From NCBI GenBank assembly GCA_014804755.1, contig JAAUZE010000028.1, positions 26,336-90,335 of the forward strand: a stretch of 64,000 bases of DNA. Direction: 5' to 3'. Numbering within the stretch: the first letter of the stretch is position 1; the number at the start of each line of letters is the position of its first letter. Below, in pieces: positions 17,835 to 28,300 of the stretch. The notes under the pieces are model-generated. The model was not told where the DNA came from and did no database searches. It worked only from the letters and a program-made list of their open reading frames with translations. Source of the DNA: Lachnospiraceae bacterium. Lineage in GTDB: Bacteria > Bacillota > Clostridia > Lachnospirales > Lachnospiraceae. Both the position numbers and the translations under genes were made by a program.

Positions 17835-18845
17835 ATGGCTGCTACGATCAAAGATGTCGCAAAACGGGCGGGTGTGTCCACAGCGACGGTCTCCAAGGTA
17901 ATGAACGGTTCTTACTCCATTTCTCAGAGCACGGTTGAAACTGTGCGAAAAGCGATGGAAGAATTACATTATTATCCGAACCTGCGCGCAAGAAATTTCG
18001 CAAAGCAGAGCACAAAACAAGTCCTGTTTCTCACAACGCTGGGCGAGAACGCCGGATTTTCCAACCCCCATATGTTCGAGATTCTATCGGGGTTAGAGCA
18101 TGTGCTCGGAAACAAGGGCTATCTGCTCGGTGTCAAAAGTACGACGCCCGCGGAGGCCCCGGAATTTGTGCGTGAAATCTTTGACAGCAAAATGGTGGAC
18201 GGCGTGGTGATTCACGCATCCGTCATTTCCAGACAGCTTGACGATCTCATCATTCAAAAAGAAATCCCGCATATCGTGCTGGGACAGCCCAGCTTTTCCA
18301 GTCATTTCTGCTGGCTGGATATTGATAATAAGCTCGCCGGTGAAATGGCGGCGAATTTTCTTTTGCAGCGCGGGTATCAATCATTGGCATTTATCGGCGG
18401 AACGGATGAGGACAAAATTTCCGCGCATCGGCTGACAGGCGTCCTGTCCGTGCTCAAAGAATATGATGTGATCGTTCCGAAGCATCATCTGCAATACGGG
18501 GAATCGGATTGTGACAGCGGGTTCCGGATGACGGAGCAGCTTTTGCAAAGCCCGAATCTGCCCGATGCCATCATCTGCGCCAACAATTATATTGCATACG
18601 GCTGCGTCAATGCGCTCAAAGAAAATCAACTCAGGATTCCCGAGGATATGGGCATCCTGACCTTTGATGATTATCCGTTTTCCCAAATTCTGGAACCCAA
18701 GCTGACCGTCGTCAACATCGATGTGTACGATATGGGGATTCAGGCGGGAAAGCTGATCTTAAATAAAATGAAAAAACCAAATCTGCAAATACAATTTTAC
18801 TGTACGCTTCCCTCCATCACGGTGCGAGGCTCTACGAAGGAGTGA
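17835..18845 (+). CDS. LacI-family regulator of the maltodextrin locus
   Basis: A 336-residue repressor. The N-terminal helix-turn-helix (ATIKDVAKRAGVSTATVSKV) is canonical, followed by the hinge helix and a periplasmic-binding-protein-like ligand domain. It lies 49 bp after the GH13 gene, in the same direction and with its own site (AAAGGCGGGG). It probably controls malE onwards, with a maltodextrin as effector; target sites were not identified with confidence. Confidence 0.92.
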   Translation: MAATIKDVAKRAGVSTATVSKVMNGSYSISQSTVETVRKAMEELHYYPNLRARNFAKQSTKQVLFLTTLGENAGFSNPHMFEILSGLEHVLGNKGYLLGVKSTTPAEAPEFVREIFDSKMVDGVVIHASVISRQLDDLIIQKEIPHIVLGQPSFSSHFCWLDIDNKLAGEMAANFLLQRGYQSLAFIGGTDEDKISAHRLTGVLSVLKEYDVIVPKHHLQYGESDCDSGFRMTEQLLQSPNLPDAIICANNYIAYGCVNALKENQLRIPEDMGILTFDDYPFSQILEPKLTVVNIDVYDMGIQAGKLILNKMKKPNLQIQFYCTLPSITVRGSTKE

Positions 18846-18868
18846 GACATACCTATTCTTAAGCAGTG

Positions 18869-18942
18869 TAAAAAAGAACGCTGTGCGTTCTTTCGAAGAA
18901 TCGCTAAAGCGATTCTTCCGGAACTGAGAAATTTCCTATAAG
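18869..18942 (+). repeat. Hairpin-tail element, copy D
   Basis: It starts 23 bp after the lacI stop. Hairpin 1 pairs GAACGC with GCGTTC; link TTTCGAAGAA; hairpin 2 pairs AGAATCGCT with AGCGATTCT; tail GAACTGAGAAATTTCCTATA and AG. The tail matches copies G and H almost exactly. Confidence 0.88.
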
Positions 18943-18946
18943 TTAA

Positions 18947-18982
18947 AGAAAGCAGGTTTCCCGTAAAAGAAACCTGCTTTCT
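18947..18982 (+). terminator. Terminator-like hairpin after the lacI gene
   Basis: A 14-bp perfect stem (AGAAAGCAGGTTTC and its complement) with an 8-base loop directly follows hairpin-tail copy D. The following T run is short, so termination is likely but not certain. Confidence 0.6.
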
Positions 18983-19000
18983 CATGTAACCCCCACAAAT

Positions 19001-19035
19001 CTCAAAAGAATGGCGCGCAGCGCGACTCTTTTTTA
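19001..19035 (-). repeat. Partial hairpin-tail element, copy E, at the transketolase stop
   Basis: On the minus strand the TAA stop of the transketolase gene runs into AAAAAAGAGTCGCGC, a TGC loop, and a complementary arm ending in CTTTT. No constant tail follows. It can act as the terminator for the transketolase operon. Confidence 0.65.
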
Positions 19036-19974
19036 TCCAAGAAATTCCTTCACCTGTTTGTAAATGCCCTCGCCGTCTAAGCCGTATTTCTCAACGAGTG
19101 CGTTCGCAGCGCCGGACTCGCCGAACACATCCTGCATACCGATCTTACATACCGGCGTCGGCGCAGACTTGCAAAGCGCATCGCACACAGCGCTTCCCAA
19201 TCCGCCGATCACGGAATGCTCCTCCGCCGTCACGACCTTGCCCGTCTTTTTCGCGCTCGCAATGATCAGCTCCTCGTCAAGCGGCTTGATCGTACAGATA
19301 TTAATGACCTCAGCGCTCACGCCGTCCGCGGCAAGCTTTTCAGCAGCCTCTAACGCCGTCGCCACGCAGATTCCGGTCGCAACGATCGTCACATCCGTTC
19401 CCTCGCGGAGCACCTCGCCCTTCCCAATCTTAAAAGAATATTCCGGTCTGTCGTTGATGACCGGCACCGCACTTCTGCCGAACCGTAAATAAACCGGTCC
19501 TTCATGCTCTACCGCCGCGCGGACAGCCGCTTTTGCCTCCACATCGTCAGAAGGACACATCACGACCATACCCGGAATCGTCCGCATCAGAGCAAGATCC
19601 TCGTTGCACTGGTGGCTCGCGCCGTCCTCGCCGACGGTAATGCCCGCATGCGTCGCACCGATCTTGACATTTAAATGCGGATATCCGACGGAATTGCGCA
19701 CCTGCTCAAACGCGCGCCCCGCCGCAAACATCGCAAAGGAGCTGACAAACGGAATCTTGCCCGTCGTGGAAAGTCCCGCCGCAATTCCTACCATATTACA
19801 CTCGGCGATCCCGCAGTCGATATGACGGTCGGGAAATGCCTTCTGAAACGTACTCGTTTTTGTTGCTCCCGCAAGATCGGCATCCAGGACAACAAGATTC
19901 GGATAGTCTTTGCCGACCTCTGCAAGTGCATTTCCATAACTCTCTCTCGTTGCTATTTTTTTCACATCTGCCAT
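19033..19974 (-). CDS. tktB: Transketolase, C-terminal subunit
   Basis: A 313-residue half of a split transketolase, holding the pyrimidine-binding and C-terminal domains. Conserved features include DADLAGATKT, the glutamate region FPDRHIDCGIAE, and a C-terminal block VVTAEEHSVIGGLGSA. It must pair with the N-terminal subunit encoded immediately upstream to form the thiamine-diphosphate site used in the pentose phosphate pathway. The two genes overlap by one base (TAATG). Split transketolases are common in clostridia. Confidence 0.93.
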   Translation of the reverse strand: MADVKKIATRESYGNALAEVGKDYPNLVVLDADLAGATKTSTFQKAFPDRHIDCGIAECNMVGIAAGLSTTGKIPFVSSFAMFAAGRAFEQVRNSVGYPHLNVKIGATHAGITVGEDGASHQCNEDLALMRTIPGMVVMCPSDDVEAKAAVRAAVEHEGPVYLRFGRSAVPVINDRPEYSFKIGKGEVLREGTDVTIVATGICVATALEAAEKLAADGVSAEVINICTIKPLDEELIIASAKKTGKVVTAEEHSVIGGLGSAVCDALCKSAPTPVCKIGMQDVFGESGAANALVEKYGLDGEGIYKQVKEFLG

Positions 19975-20819
19975 TATGCTTCACCTGCTTTCTCTAATTC
20001 GGTGTCGATCTTCTCCAAATCCGCCATTGCCACCGCAAACTCCTCGTCGTTCGGCGCTTTTCCGTGCCAGCCGGCGTTGTTCTCCATAAACGATACGCCC
20101 TTGCCCTTCACGCTGTGCACAATGATCGCGGTCGGCTTATCCTTCACAGTCTTTGCCTCGGCAAACGCCGCGCGCAGCTCATCAAAATTATGTGCGTCCG
20201 CATTGATCAAATGGAAATTGAACGCCTCGAATTTCTTATCGATCGGATACGGCGAGCAGACGTCCTCGATCTTTCCGTCGATCTGCAGTCCGTTATTATC
20301 CACGATCACGCAAAGATTGTCTAAATTTCTCGCTCCCGCAAACATGGAAGCCTCCCAGACCTGTCCCTCCTGAATCTCGCCGTCGCCGAGCAGCGTGTAT
20401 ACACGATAATCTTTGTGATCCATCTTGCCCGCAAGCGCCATGCCGACCGCCGCGGAAATGCCCTGTCCGAGCGAACCGCTGCTCATATCCACGCCGGGAA
20501 TATGCTTCATATCGGGATGTCCCTGTAAATAAGAACCGAGCTTACGTAGCGTAAGCAGGTCATCAACCGGGAAAAAACCACGGTTTGCAAGCGCAGAATA
20601 GTAGCCGGGCGCCGTATGCCCCTTTGACAATACGAAACGATCCCTGTCCGGATCCTTCGGGTTATCAGGATTAATATTCATTTCCTCAAAATACAAAAAC
20701 GTATAGACATCCGCCGCCGAAAGCGAGCCTCCGGGATGCCCTGCCTTTGCGCTATGTACGGAAGACACGATTCCCTTGCGCACTCGATTGGCAGCCTTGG
20801 CAAGTTCTAAATTTGTCAT
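19974..20819 (-). CDS. tktA: Transketolase, N-terminal subunit
   Basis: A 281-residue thiamine-diphosphate-binding half. Visible are the KAGHPGGSLSAADV block, RDRFVLSKGHTAPGYYSAL, and the diphosphate-binding GDGEIQEGQVWEA ending in NN. It lies upstream of and coupled to the C-terminal subunit. A good promoter (TTGTCG, 17 bp, TAGAAT) lies about 105 bp upstream. The start follows AAAGGAGTAT. Confidence 0.94.
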   Translation of the reverse strand: MTNLELAKAANRVRKGIVSSVHSAKAGHPGGSLSAADVYTFLYFEEMNINPDNPKDPDRDRFVLSKGHTAPGYYSALANRGFFPVDDLLTLRKLGSYLQGHPDMKHIPGVDMSSGSLGQGISAAVGMALAGKMDHKDYRVYTLLGDGEIQEGQVWEASMFAGARNLDNLCVIVDNNGLQIDGKIEDVCSPYPIDKKFEAFNFHLINADAHNFDELRAAFAEAKTVKDKPTAIIVHSVKGKGVSFMENNAGWHGKAPNDEEFAVAMADLEKIDTELEKAGEA

Positions 20820-20922
20820 GTTTTACGATACTCCTTTCTTTTTCGAAGGGGTTTTCCGCATAACGGTCCACGATCCCGACGCGCCCCTTTCCGGATGGTT
20901 TTCGTCAAATCAAGCTGACTTT

Positions 20923-20951
20923 ATTCTAACACAGATAAAAAACCGCGACAA
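20923..20951 (-). promoter_or_regulatory. Predicted sigma-A promoter of the transketolase operon
   Basis: On the minus strand TTGTCG (20946-20951) and TAGAAT (20923-20928) are separated by 17 bp. It starts just after the end of the preceding minus-strand gene. Confidence 0.6.
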
Positions 20952-20959
20952 TGCGTTTT

Positions 20960-21613
20960 TTATTTTTCCTCCGCAAGCTCCCGCTCCATCACAATCCGCT
21001 CGGGCAGATTTTCTTCCAGCCATTCCTCCTGCATTCGCTCGCGATACATCGTGCGCACCTGCTTCAGCCCGCGCAGGCGTTCCTCCAGCTTAATAAGCCG
21101 CAGCGCCTGCTGCTCGATCTCCATGCTCAGATTTTTCTTGTTCTGCCATGCGCACCACCGCCTCGACGCCTCGCTGTCATAATTGCAGAAAAATGCATAG
21201 CCCTTGTAAATCGAACGGGTGAGAAAAACCCAATCGATCGCATAAAACAGCTCTCTGAAAACATAAATTATGGCAGCGATATATTTGAGCGTCACCTCAG
21301 CGAATGAATCCGTGATCTGTTGCGATATCATGACCTGCTCACGGAGCAGGGTCTCCATCAGCATACGCAGCAAAAAGAAGACCGTCAGCATGATCAGACT
21401 GAAACGAAGCGACCTCTTTATGCCATCCCACCTTTTACGCATGCCCGTAAGCTCCGCGCTCCCGGCAGCAACTTCATTCTCCAGCTCATACAATTCAAAA
21501 CGCATCTGCGCCACCGCAAGCGTCTCGCCTTTCATACCCGCAGCTTCCATCATCTCCTCGGGAATATATTCCGTATCGCTTGTCTGTGTCTGCCAAGCCG
21601 CTTCCTGCTCCAT
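20960..21613 (-). CDS. Unrecognised membrane protein with coiled-coil ends
   Basis: A 217-residue protein with no recognised family. Residues 35-65 are predicted as a helix rich in Glu and Ala. Two membrane segments lie near residues 70-88 and 108-128. The C-terminal 70 residues are strongly charged and helical (KLEERLRGLKQ), typical of a coiled coil, so both ends probably lie in the cytoplasm. The ATG follows GGAGGCAGG. It sits directly upstream of transketolase, but a separate promoter lies between them, so a shared role is not implied. Confidence 0.65.
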   Translation of the reverse strand: MEQEAAWQTQTSDTEYIPEEMMEAAGMKGETLAVAQMRFELYELENEVAAGSAELTGMRKRWDGIKRSLRFSLIMLTVFFLLRMLMETLLREQVMISQQITDSFAEVTLKYIAAIIYVFRELFYAIDWVFLTRSIYKGYAFFCNYDSEASRRWCAWQNKKNLSMEIEQQALRLIKLEERLRGLKQVRTMYRERMQEEWLEENLPERIVMERELAEEK

Positions 21614-21710
21614 AAAAACACCTGCCTCCGCACCATTTTCTGCCCGTCCCGCAGTTCAGCTTTGCGTATGTTTCTCATATATTGTAAAAAATATGCTCTG
21701 AACTGACAAC

Positions 21711-23639
21711 ATGCCTGTGATTCATCGCAAAAATCATTCCACCCTACATTCCAACCCATCAACCAAAGCAACACCCTACACCCGCAAGGTCCGCTGCCGT
21801 CTGTTCCTTTACGCAGCGACGCTGCTTGCTCTTTTCGGCATCAGCCTGTTTGTGACGCACTGCCGCCTGCCAAAAAAAGAACACGAAAAGCTGTTACAGC
21901 TCTCAAATGACCTCATCGCATACGAGCTTACCGACAACAGCCTAAACCTGCACTACACCATGGTGCATCCTGAAGCTTTTGCCTTATCAAGCCGTTACGA
22001 GCTTGACCCTGCGCAGGTTTCCCTGCCCGTCTATACCGAGGACACCGTCGCCGTGACGGCAGCCGCCTATTCCTCTTTTATGACACAATTGTCGGAAATC
22101 GATGTGCACAAGCTCTCAAAGCATGATGCCTGGATCTATCGTATCATGGAGCATTCTCTGAGCAGCAGTCTGCGCGAGGTGACCATGCCCTTTTATGGGG
22201 AACCCCTCTCGCCATCCTCCGGGGAACAGACTTCCTTGCTGATCCTGTTTGCCGAGTACCGAATCCGCTCCTGTGAGGATGCGGAGCGCTATCTTGGCAC
22301 GCTTTCCTGCGTCGGCGATTACTTTGACGGTCTGCTTCTCTATGAGCAGGAAAAAGCCGCGGCAGGACTTTTTATGTCGGATGCCGCCGTCTCAAAGGTC
22401 ATCGCACAGTGTGACACACTCTGCACAAAAGAACAGCTGGAACAGGGCAGCCATTTCCTACAGATCACCTTCCGTTCGCGCCTTCAGGCGCTTCTCGACG
22501 AAGGGCTCTGTACCGAGACAGAAATGGAACAATATCTTGCCAGAAACGATGCCATCCTCACCGAGTTGGTGGCACCCGCATATGCCCGCCTTGCCGACGG
22601 GCTGTTTCTCTTAAAGGGCAGCGGCACAAACAGTCAGGGACTTTGTCATTATGAGGAAGGCCGCCGCTACTATGAGACACGGCTTGCCTCTCTCACCGGC
22701 TCCTCCCGTACACCCGAAGAAATTATGACACTACTGACAGAAAACTTCGCTTCCGACTATGACGAGCTTATACAAATCGCATCTGCACTGACGGAGGCAT
22801 TCTCCGACTCGACACAGGCTTTACTGACCGCGCCGGAGCTGCTTAACGCCTATTCCCCCGAAGAAATGCTTAACGATCTGCGTGCGCGTATCACGGCAGA
22901 CTTCCCCGCCGTTCCCGATACGGTCTCTTACGAGATCAAACCCGTGGACGATGCGCTCAGCCCCTATACGAGTCCTGCTTTTTATATGGTCCCCGCGATC
23001 GACGACTATCGGAATAACAGTATCTACATCAATTACGGGAATGAACCGGATTCTCTGGCGCTTTATACAACGCTCGCGCACGAGGGCTATCCGGGGCATC
23101 TGTACCAAAGCGTCTATCATCTGAACGACATGAACGCCGATTCTTTCATGCCCTTGGAGGGAATTCTTTCCTACGGCGGCTATGCCGAGGGCTGGGCAAC
23201 CTACGTCGAAGATCTGTCATACACCTATGCCGCGCAGCTGATGCAGGAGTCCTGCACACAGCTCCCGGATTCCGGGGCGTATGCCCTGCTCTGCGATTTT
23301 TACCGGATCGATCGCCGCATTCAGCTCTGTCTGTACTCCATGCTGGATGTCTCAATCCACTATTACGGCATGACATTTGAAGAAACCTCGGCAATGCTCA
23401 GCGCTTACGGCATAAGCGACACGGACGTCATAAATTCGATCTATGAATACATCGTGGAAGAACCGGTCAATTACCTGAAATACTATCTCGGCTATTTGGA
23501 AATCGTCTCCTTAAAAGACGCCGCAAAGGAAGTCTGGGGGGATGCGTACAGCGACATGCGTTTTCATACTTTTTTCCTCTCCGCGGGTCCTGCGCCGTTT
23601 TCCATGCTGCGGGAGGCGCTTCCTTCTTTTGCCCCCTAG
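21711..23639 (+). CDS. DUF885-family membrane-anchored hydrolase, probable metallopeptidase
   Basis: A 642-residue protein with one N-terminal membrane segment (about residues 30-48) and a large outer domain. The DUF885 signature HEGYPGHLYQ (about residue 465) carries two metal-binding histidines, and GYAEGWATYVE downstream supplies a likely third ligand Glu. These motifs give it the look of a gluzincin-like peptidase; a substrate has not been established. The start is uncertain, since no good ribosome binding site precedes the ATG at 21711 and GTG at 21717 is possible. It is the sole plus-strand gene here, convergent with marR. Confidence 0.82.
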   Translation: MPVIHRKNHSTLHSNPSTKATPYTRKVRCRLFLYAATLLALFGISLFVTHCRLPKKEHEKLLQLSNDLIAYELTDNSLNLHYTMVHPEAFALSSRYELDPAQVSLPVYTEDTVAVTAAAYSSFMTQLSEIDVHKLSKHDAWIYRIMEHSLSSSLREVTMPFYGEPLSPSSGEQTSLLILFAEYRIRSCEDAERYLGTLSCVGDYFDGLLLYEQEKAAAGLFMSDAAVSKVIAQCDTLCTKEQLEQGSHFLQITFRSRLQALLDEGLCTETEMEQYLARNDAILTELVAPAYARLADGLFLLKGSGTNSQGLCHYEEGRRYYETRLASLTGSSRTPEEIMTLLTENFASDYDELIQIASALTEAFSDSTQALLTAPELLNAYSPEEMLNDLRARITADFPAVPDTVSYEIKPVDDALSPYTSPAFYMVPAIDDYRNNSIYINYGNEPDSLALYTTLAHEGYPGHLYQSVYHLNDMNADSFMPLEGILSYGGYAEGWATYVEDLSYTYAAQLMQESCTQLPDSGAYALLCDFYRIDRRIQLCLYSMLDVSIHYYGMTFEETSAMLSAYGISDTDVINSIYEYIVEEPVNYLKYYLGYLEIVSLKDAAKEVWGDAYSDMRFHTFFLSAGPAPFSMLREALPSFAP

Positions 23640-23677
23640 TCAAAAACCTCGCATGTCCCCTTGTACCAATGCGACCC

Positions 23678-24127
23678 TTACTTTTGCTCCTCAAAAAAAC
23701 GAATCATATTCGTCAGGGCGCCTGCGAGCACCTTTCTTTCATCCGGGTCAAGGCGTCCTGTGATACATTCGATCATGTGCTCATGAAAACGTTTATGCTC
23801 GCGGTACGCCCGCCGTCCCGTCTCCGTGAGTGAAACAAGCACCACCCTGCGATCCTCCTCACTCCGCACCCGGTTCACATATCCCTTTTTCACAAGGCTG
23901 TTCACGGATATGGTAAGCGTACCCGTCGTCACGCGCAAAGACTTTGCGACACTGCTCATATTTTTCGGCACGCTGTCTCCGATCGCGTCAATGACATGAA
24001 TGTCATTAATCGTCAGATTCAGATGCTCTCCCTTTTTCAGAGCCTTTTCTTCTATGATAAGAATATCATGAAAAAGCTGCACAAACAGCTTATTGAGACA
24101 CTCACTGATCTCCATATTCCAAACCAT
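23678..24127 (-). CDS. MarR-family transcriptional regulator
   Basis: A 149-residue winged-helix regulator. The recognition region MSSVAKSLRVTTGTLTISVN and the wing KKGYVNRVRSEEDRRVVLVSLT are typical of MarR. Its first codons overlap the end of the esterase gene by 26 bp, so the two are probably co-transcribed. An ATG at 24115 is an alternative start. It is downstream of an esterase and an ABC exporter, which it might regulate; no dyad was confirmed. Confidence 0.9.
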   Translation of the reverse strand: MVWNMEISECLNKLFVQLFHDILIIEEKALKKGEHLNLTINDIHVIDAIGDSVPKNMSSVAKSLRVTTGTLTISVNSLVKKGYVNRVRSEEDRRVVLVSLTETGRRAYREHKRFHEHMIECITGRLDPDERKVLAGALTNMIRFFEEQK

Positions 24128-25235
24128 GCCCTTTCCGCCAACCCATAAACTCCCTTATCTTCTGCGTCAGAATCTCGGCAGTCTTTTGATGCGTCCGTTT
24201 ACTCGGATGACAATCCGCGCCGATCCCGTCCGCCTCATCCTGTTCGGGAAGCACAAGATACCCGATCCGCACTTCGGGGTGCGCCTTTGCAAAACGCGCC
24301 GCCTGTCTCTCCTCCTCCTCACATAAATTCTGACCCATAACGCCAAGCGTGCAGAGGATTGCCGCCTGCGGGTTCTGCTCATGAATCTGCTCTAAAAAAG
24401 CATAATATTTACCTGCAAAATAAGCCTGCCGCTCCGGTATCTTTCTGACATAACTGTCATCATTTGTGCCAAGATGCAGGACGATCAGCTCCGGCATGAA
24501 TTGTGCGCTGTCCCACCGTTCAGGCTCAAGTCCTAATTTCTCACATAATCTTTTATCGCGGTATGGGTATAACTCCGGCATCAGAATTTCTTCCAGCGGC
24601 TCATTGACGTCCTCCGGAATCCAGTTTGTGATCACGCCGATGCCGCTCCATGAAACGAGCTGATAATCTGCGTTCAGCGCATTTGCCGTCAGAACCGCAT
24701 ATGCTTCTTCCGGATTTTCCTGTGTAGTCGTAAACGTATCTTGATTCAGGACGCCTTCGTTTCCGTAACCGCAAGTGATGGAATCCCCAATGATTTCCAT
24801 GCGATGCAGCCGATCGAGCGTCCTTGTGACATACGTGTCATATTCTGTTTCCTGTTCCCCGCTTCCTGCTTCTCCGCTCCCACAGGTAATGTCGAATTCT
24901 TTGACACCGACAAGCCCAAACGCCGCCTCCGACATCTTGACAAGGCGGAGCTTCACCTTTCGTGCCTGCTCCTCCTCAAAAATCACAAAATCCTCCTCCG
25001 GTTTCGTCAGCGCTCTTCTCACGGCAGGCTGCGCCCCATCGTCCAGATAAACCGCAAACCACCCTAAAAGACTTTCCTCCTGCGGCGTTACATCCGTACA
25101 CATCGTCACACAGATTCGGCTCGCCACCGTCTCAAATTCAAGATAAGATGCCGAAAAACCAAGGTAAAGAATCTCGCCGACCTGCGTCGTCCTCCCCATG
25201 ATCTTCATACGCTCACTGTTCGGTTTTACTTTCAT
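24102..25235 (-). CDS. SGNH/GDSL esterase of carbohydrate esterase 2 type
   Basis: A 377-residue enzyme. The first 130 residues form a beta-rich domain as in CE2 acetyl esterases. The SGNH domain then shows MEIIGDSITCGYGNEG (Ser nucleophile), WSGIG, HLGTNDDSY and a final GADCHPSKRTH (Asp and His). CE2 enzymes remove acetyl groups from plant polysaccharides or their fragments. No signal peptide is seen, which suggests intracellular deacetylation of imported sugars. The start at 25235 has GGGGG 10 bases upstream; an upstream ATG at 25274 is possible but without a site. Confidence 0.85.
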   Translation of the reverse strand: MKVKPNSERMKIMGRTTQVGEILYLGFSASYLEFETVASRICVTMCTDVTPQEESLLGWFAVYLDDGAQPAVRRALTKPEEDFVIFEEEQARKVKLRLVKMSEAAFGLVGVKEFDITCGSGEAGSGEQETEYDTYVTRTLDRLHRMEIIGDSITCGYGNEGVLNQDTFTTTQENPEEAYAVLTANALNADYQLVSWSGIGVITNWIPEDVNEPLEEILMPELYPYRDKRLCEKLGLEPERWDSAQFMPELIVLHLGTNDDSYVRKIPERQAYFAGKYYAFLEQIHEQNPQAAILCTLGVMGQNLCEEEERQAARFAKAHPEVRIGYLVLPEQDEADGIGADCHPSKRTHQKTAEILTQKIREFMGWRKGHGLEYGDQ

Positions 25236-25286
25236 TCTCTTATTACCCCCACGAAACCATTTCCATTTACTCATACAATCATTTCA

Positions 25287-25396
25287 GAAGAATCGCTATG
25301 CGATTCTTCGAAAGAATTTCGCGCCAGCGAATTTTTTTTAACTTATAGGAAACTTCACAATCCCGAAAGAATCCGCCTTTTGCGGATTCTTTTTTA
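25287..25396 (-). repeat. Hairpin-tail element, copy F (double)
   Basis: On the minus strand it begins in the TAA stop of the ABC permease gene. Hairpin GAATCCGC/GCGGATTC is followed by the tail CGGGATTGTGAAGTTTCCTA and TAAG. A second unit follows: TTAAAAAAAATTCGC hairpin, link CTTTCGAAGAA, and hairpin AGAATCGC/GCGATTCT, without a clear second tail. Confidence 0.85.
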
Positions 25397-28300
25397 CTCA
25401 ATCGACTTTAGCGACTCCGCCATATTGATCCTTTGCAGCTTGAGGTACATGACCCCGTTGACAAGCATCGCAAATACAAAGGTCAGCACAATGCCGAATA
25501 CGTAGGACCGCGGCAGAATGCGCACCTGAAAATTCACGATATCAATATCAATCTTATCCATAACAAAGCGATGCAGCCAGATGCCGATCGGAATTCCCAC
25601 GACCGCGCCCATTCCCGTCAGCACCAGATTTTCGCGGAACACATACGCCGCCGTCTCCGCCGGATAAAAGCCGAGCACCTTGATCGTCGCGATCTCACGG
25701 ATACGCTCCGTAATATTGATATTGGTGAGATTATACAACACAATGAACGCGAGCGCAGCCGCGCAGAAGGTCACCAGCACCACAATATAATTCAGACTCG
25801 ACATCATGCTCGTAAAGCGCTGCTTCATGTCCTCCGTGATGTTCGCGGAAGCCGTGTTCTCCTCACTCATGATCCTTGCGCCCACCTCATGCACATCCTG
25901 CCCTTCGGCGATGTTACACCACATACTTTTATATTCCGGCTCCCTGCCAAGCTGACCGGAATAGGTTTCCGCACAAAGATAAACGTAATTATACACATAA
26001 TTCGTGCAGATCCCGCTGACCTTCACATGAAGCTCTCTCATGTCCCCATCTCTGATCGTCACGGTATCGCCGATTTGAAGTCCCAGCTTTTGTGCACATT
26101 TCGAAGAAATCACTGCCTCTCCGACTCCGGGATACGCGATCGCCTCCCCCTTTTCGTCAAACAGCCTGAGTACTTCCGTGATCTGCTCCGCATCCTCCGG
26201 CACAACCAGATCGATCGACTTTGTGATGCGGTTAAACGAAATATCAACTGACGTCTGCATATAATAAATGCTGCTCTCAAGCATTCCCTGTGTATCCTCT
26301 GCAAATTCCACCCGCTGCGCGTCGGTCGGCGCGTTTCTGAACGAAACCGCCATGTCGTACGTCTGGATACGATCATACTGCTCGGTCACGACATCCGCAA
26401 TAGAATCCTTGATGCCGAGCCCTGTCAGCAGCAGCGCCGTACAGCCGCCGACGCCGAGTACCATCATAAAAAATCGTTTTTTATAGCGGAAAATATTACG
26501 TGCGGAAACTTTATGTAAAAATTTCATGCGTTTCCAGACAAACGGGATATATTCCAAAAAGATCCGCTTTCCTGCCTTCGGCGTTTTCGGGCGGATGAGT
26601 TCTGCCGCAACGCTGCCGAGTTCCATACGACATGACAGCCATGTCGTTCCGATAGAGCAGATCAGGGCAACAACAACAGAAATACCTGCCAGCGGTACGT
26701 CGATCAAATATCCGCTTCCGCCAACCGAATACATGATTCCGTAAACCGTCCAGATCACATTCGGGAATACATAGCTTCCGATCAGAAAACCGCTGATACA
26801 GCCGATCATCGCCGCGCTCCCCGAATAAACCATATATTTTCCCATGATCGCCGCCTTGCTGTAGCCAAGCGCTTTCAATACGCCGATCTGTGTCCGCTGC
26901 TCCTCCACCATGCGGTTCATGGTCGTGATACATACGAGCGCCGCCACAAGGAAAAAGAAAACGGGAAATACATTGGCCATTCCCGCCACAATACTCGAAT
27001 CATTGTCAAAGGAGACGTATCCGATATTTTCATTCCGCGTCAGCAGGTAATAGGAGGGCTTTTCCAGTTCCTCCAGCTCGTTTATCGCGTCGTCGATCTC
27101 CTGCTGCCCCTCGTCGATCTTCGACTCATATTCCGAACGTCCGTCCTCATACTCCGTCCATCCGTCGTCCAGCTCCGCCTGCGCCTCATGAAGCGTCACA
27201 TACGCATCCGATATCTCATAAAAACTTTCCTGCACCTGCACAAGCTGCTCCGCCAGCACGCTGCGCTGCGCCCGAAGCGCCGCCAGATTGGTCTGAAGTG
27301 TTTCTAAGGTCTGCGTGACTTCCTGGATCTGTGCCTGCAGTTCCTGCATCTGCGCCTGCATTGCTGCAAGCTCTTCCGCGGAAAGCTGTCCGCCTCCCTG
27401 CATCTGCGCCTGCATTGCCGCAAGCTCCTCCGCCGAAAGCTGTCCTGCTCCCTGCATCCCCGCCTGCATCTGCTCCAACTCCCGAAGCTGCGCGAGTCCG
27501 TTGTTTACCTCTTCGATCGCTTCTTCCAGCTGCCGGATGCCGTCGTCGATGTCCGCAAGTCCCTGCGTCAGCGCCGTCTCCGCATCTTTCAGCTCCTGCT
27601 CCTGTTCCTCCAGCAGCTTCCGATTATCGTCAATCTCCTGCTGCGCCTTCGTCAATTCCTCAAACGCGTCCGCAAGCTCCTCCTCCGCTTTTGCTGCCTC
27701 GTCATCCAGCGTTTCCTGCGCCTCGTCGATCTCCTTGCGCGCATCACTGACAACACTGTCATAACGGCGGTCGTTCGCTGCGATCAACAGCCCCTCTATT
27801 TCATCCTGATGCGCATCCGCTTCCTCCTGATACGCGTCGGAGTGAATCTCCAGATCGGAATCAAGCTTCACATACAGCTCCGAATAATAGTCAAAACAAA
27901 ATCCTTCCACGGGCATATAAGCAAAACAGGACACCACGCCGTTTCCGACCGAAGTGTTCCCGCGCTCAAAATTCAAATAAGCCGGCGAAGAGACCAGTCC
28001 GACAATCTTATATTCCCGAAATGTAAGCAACTCCAAAGTATCCTCGCTGTTATCCTCCGCAACATAGAATACCTCACCGATGACATCCTCCGAAAAAACA
28101 TGGTCATCAACGACGCACTCGTCCGCCGCCTCCGGCATTCTGCCCGCCCGAAGCTCAAGCGTGTTCAGCTCCTGCGTCATGGAATGCACACTTGCAACAC
28201 GCGACGCGTCATCCTCTCCCATATAATAGATCACATCGGCAAAGACTGCACCCTCCGCCGCACGCACGTACGGAAGCGAGGAAAACGCGTCCACATCCTG

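Noticed and set aside
27315..27764. Ser/Cys/Ala-rich plus-strand open frame opposite the ABC permease
   Set aside because: It mirrors the Glu/Gln/Ala coiled coil of the real gene and has biased low-complexity content.
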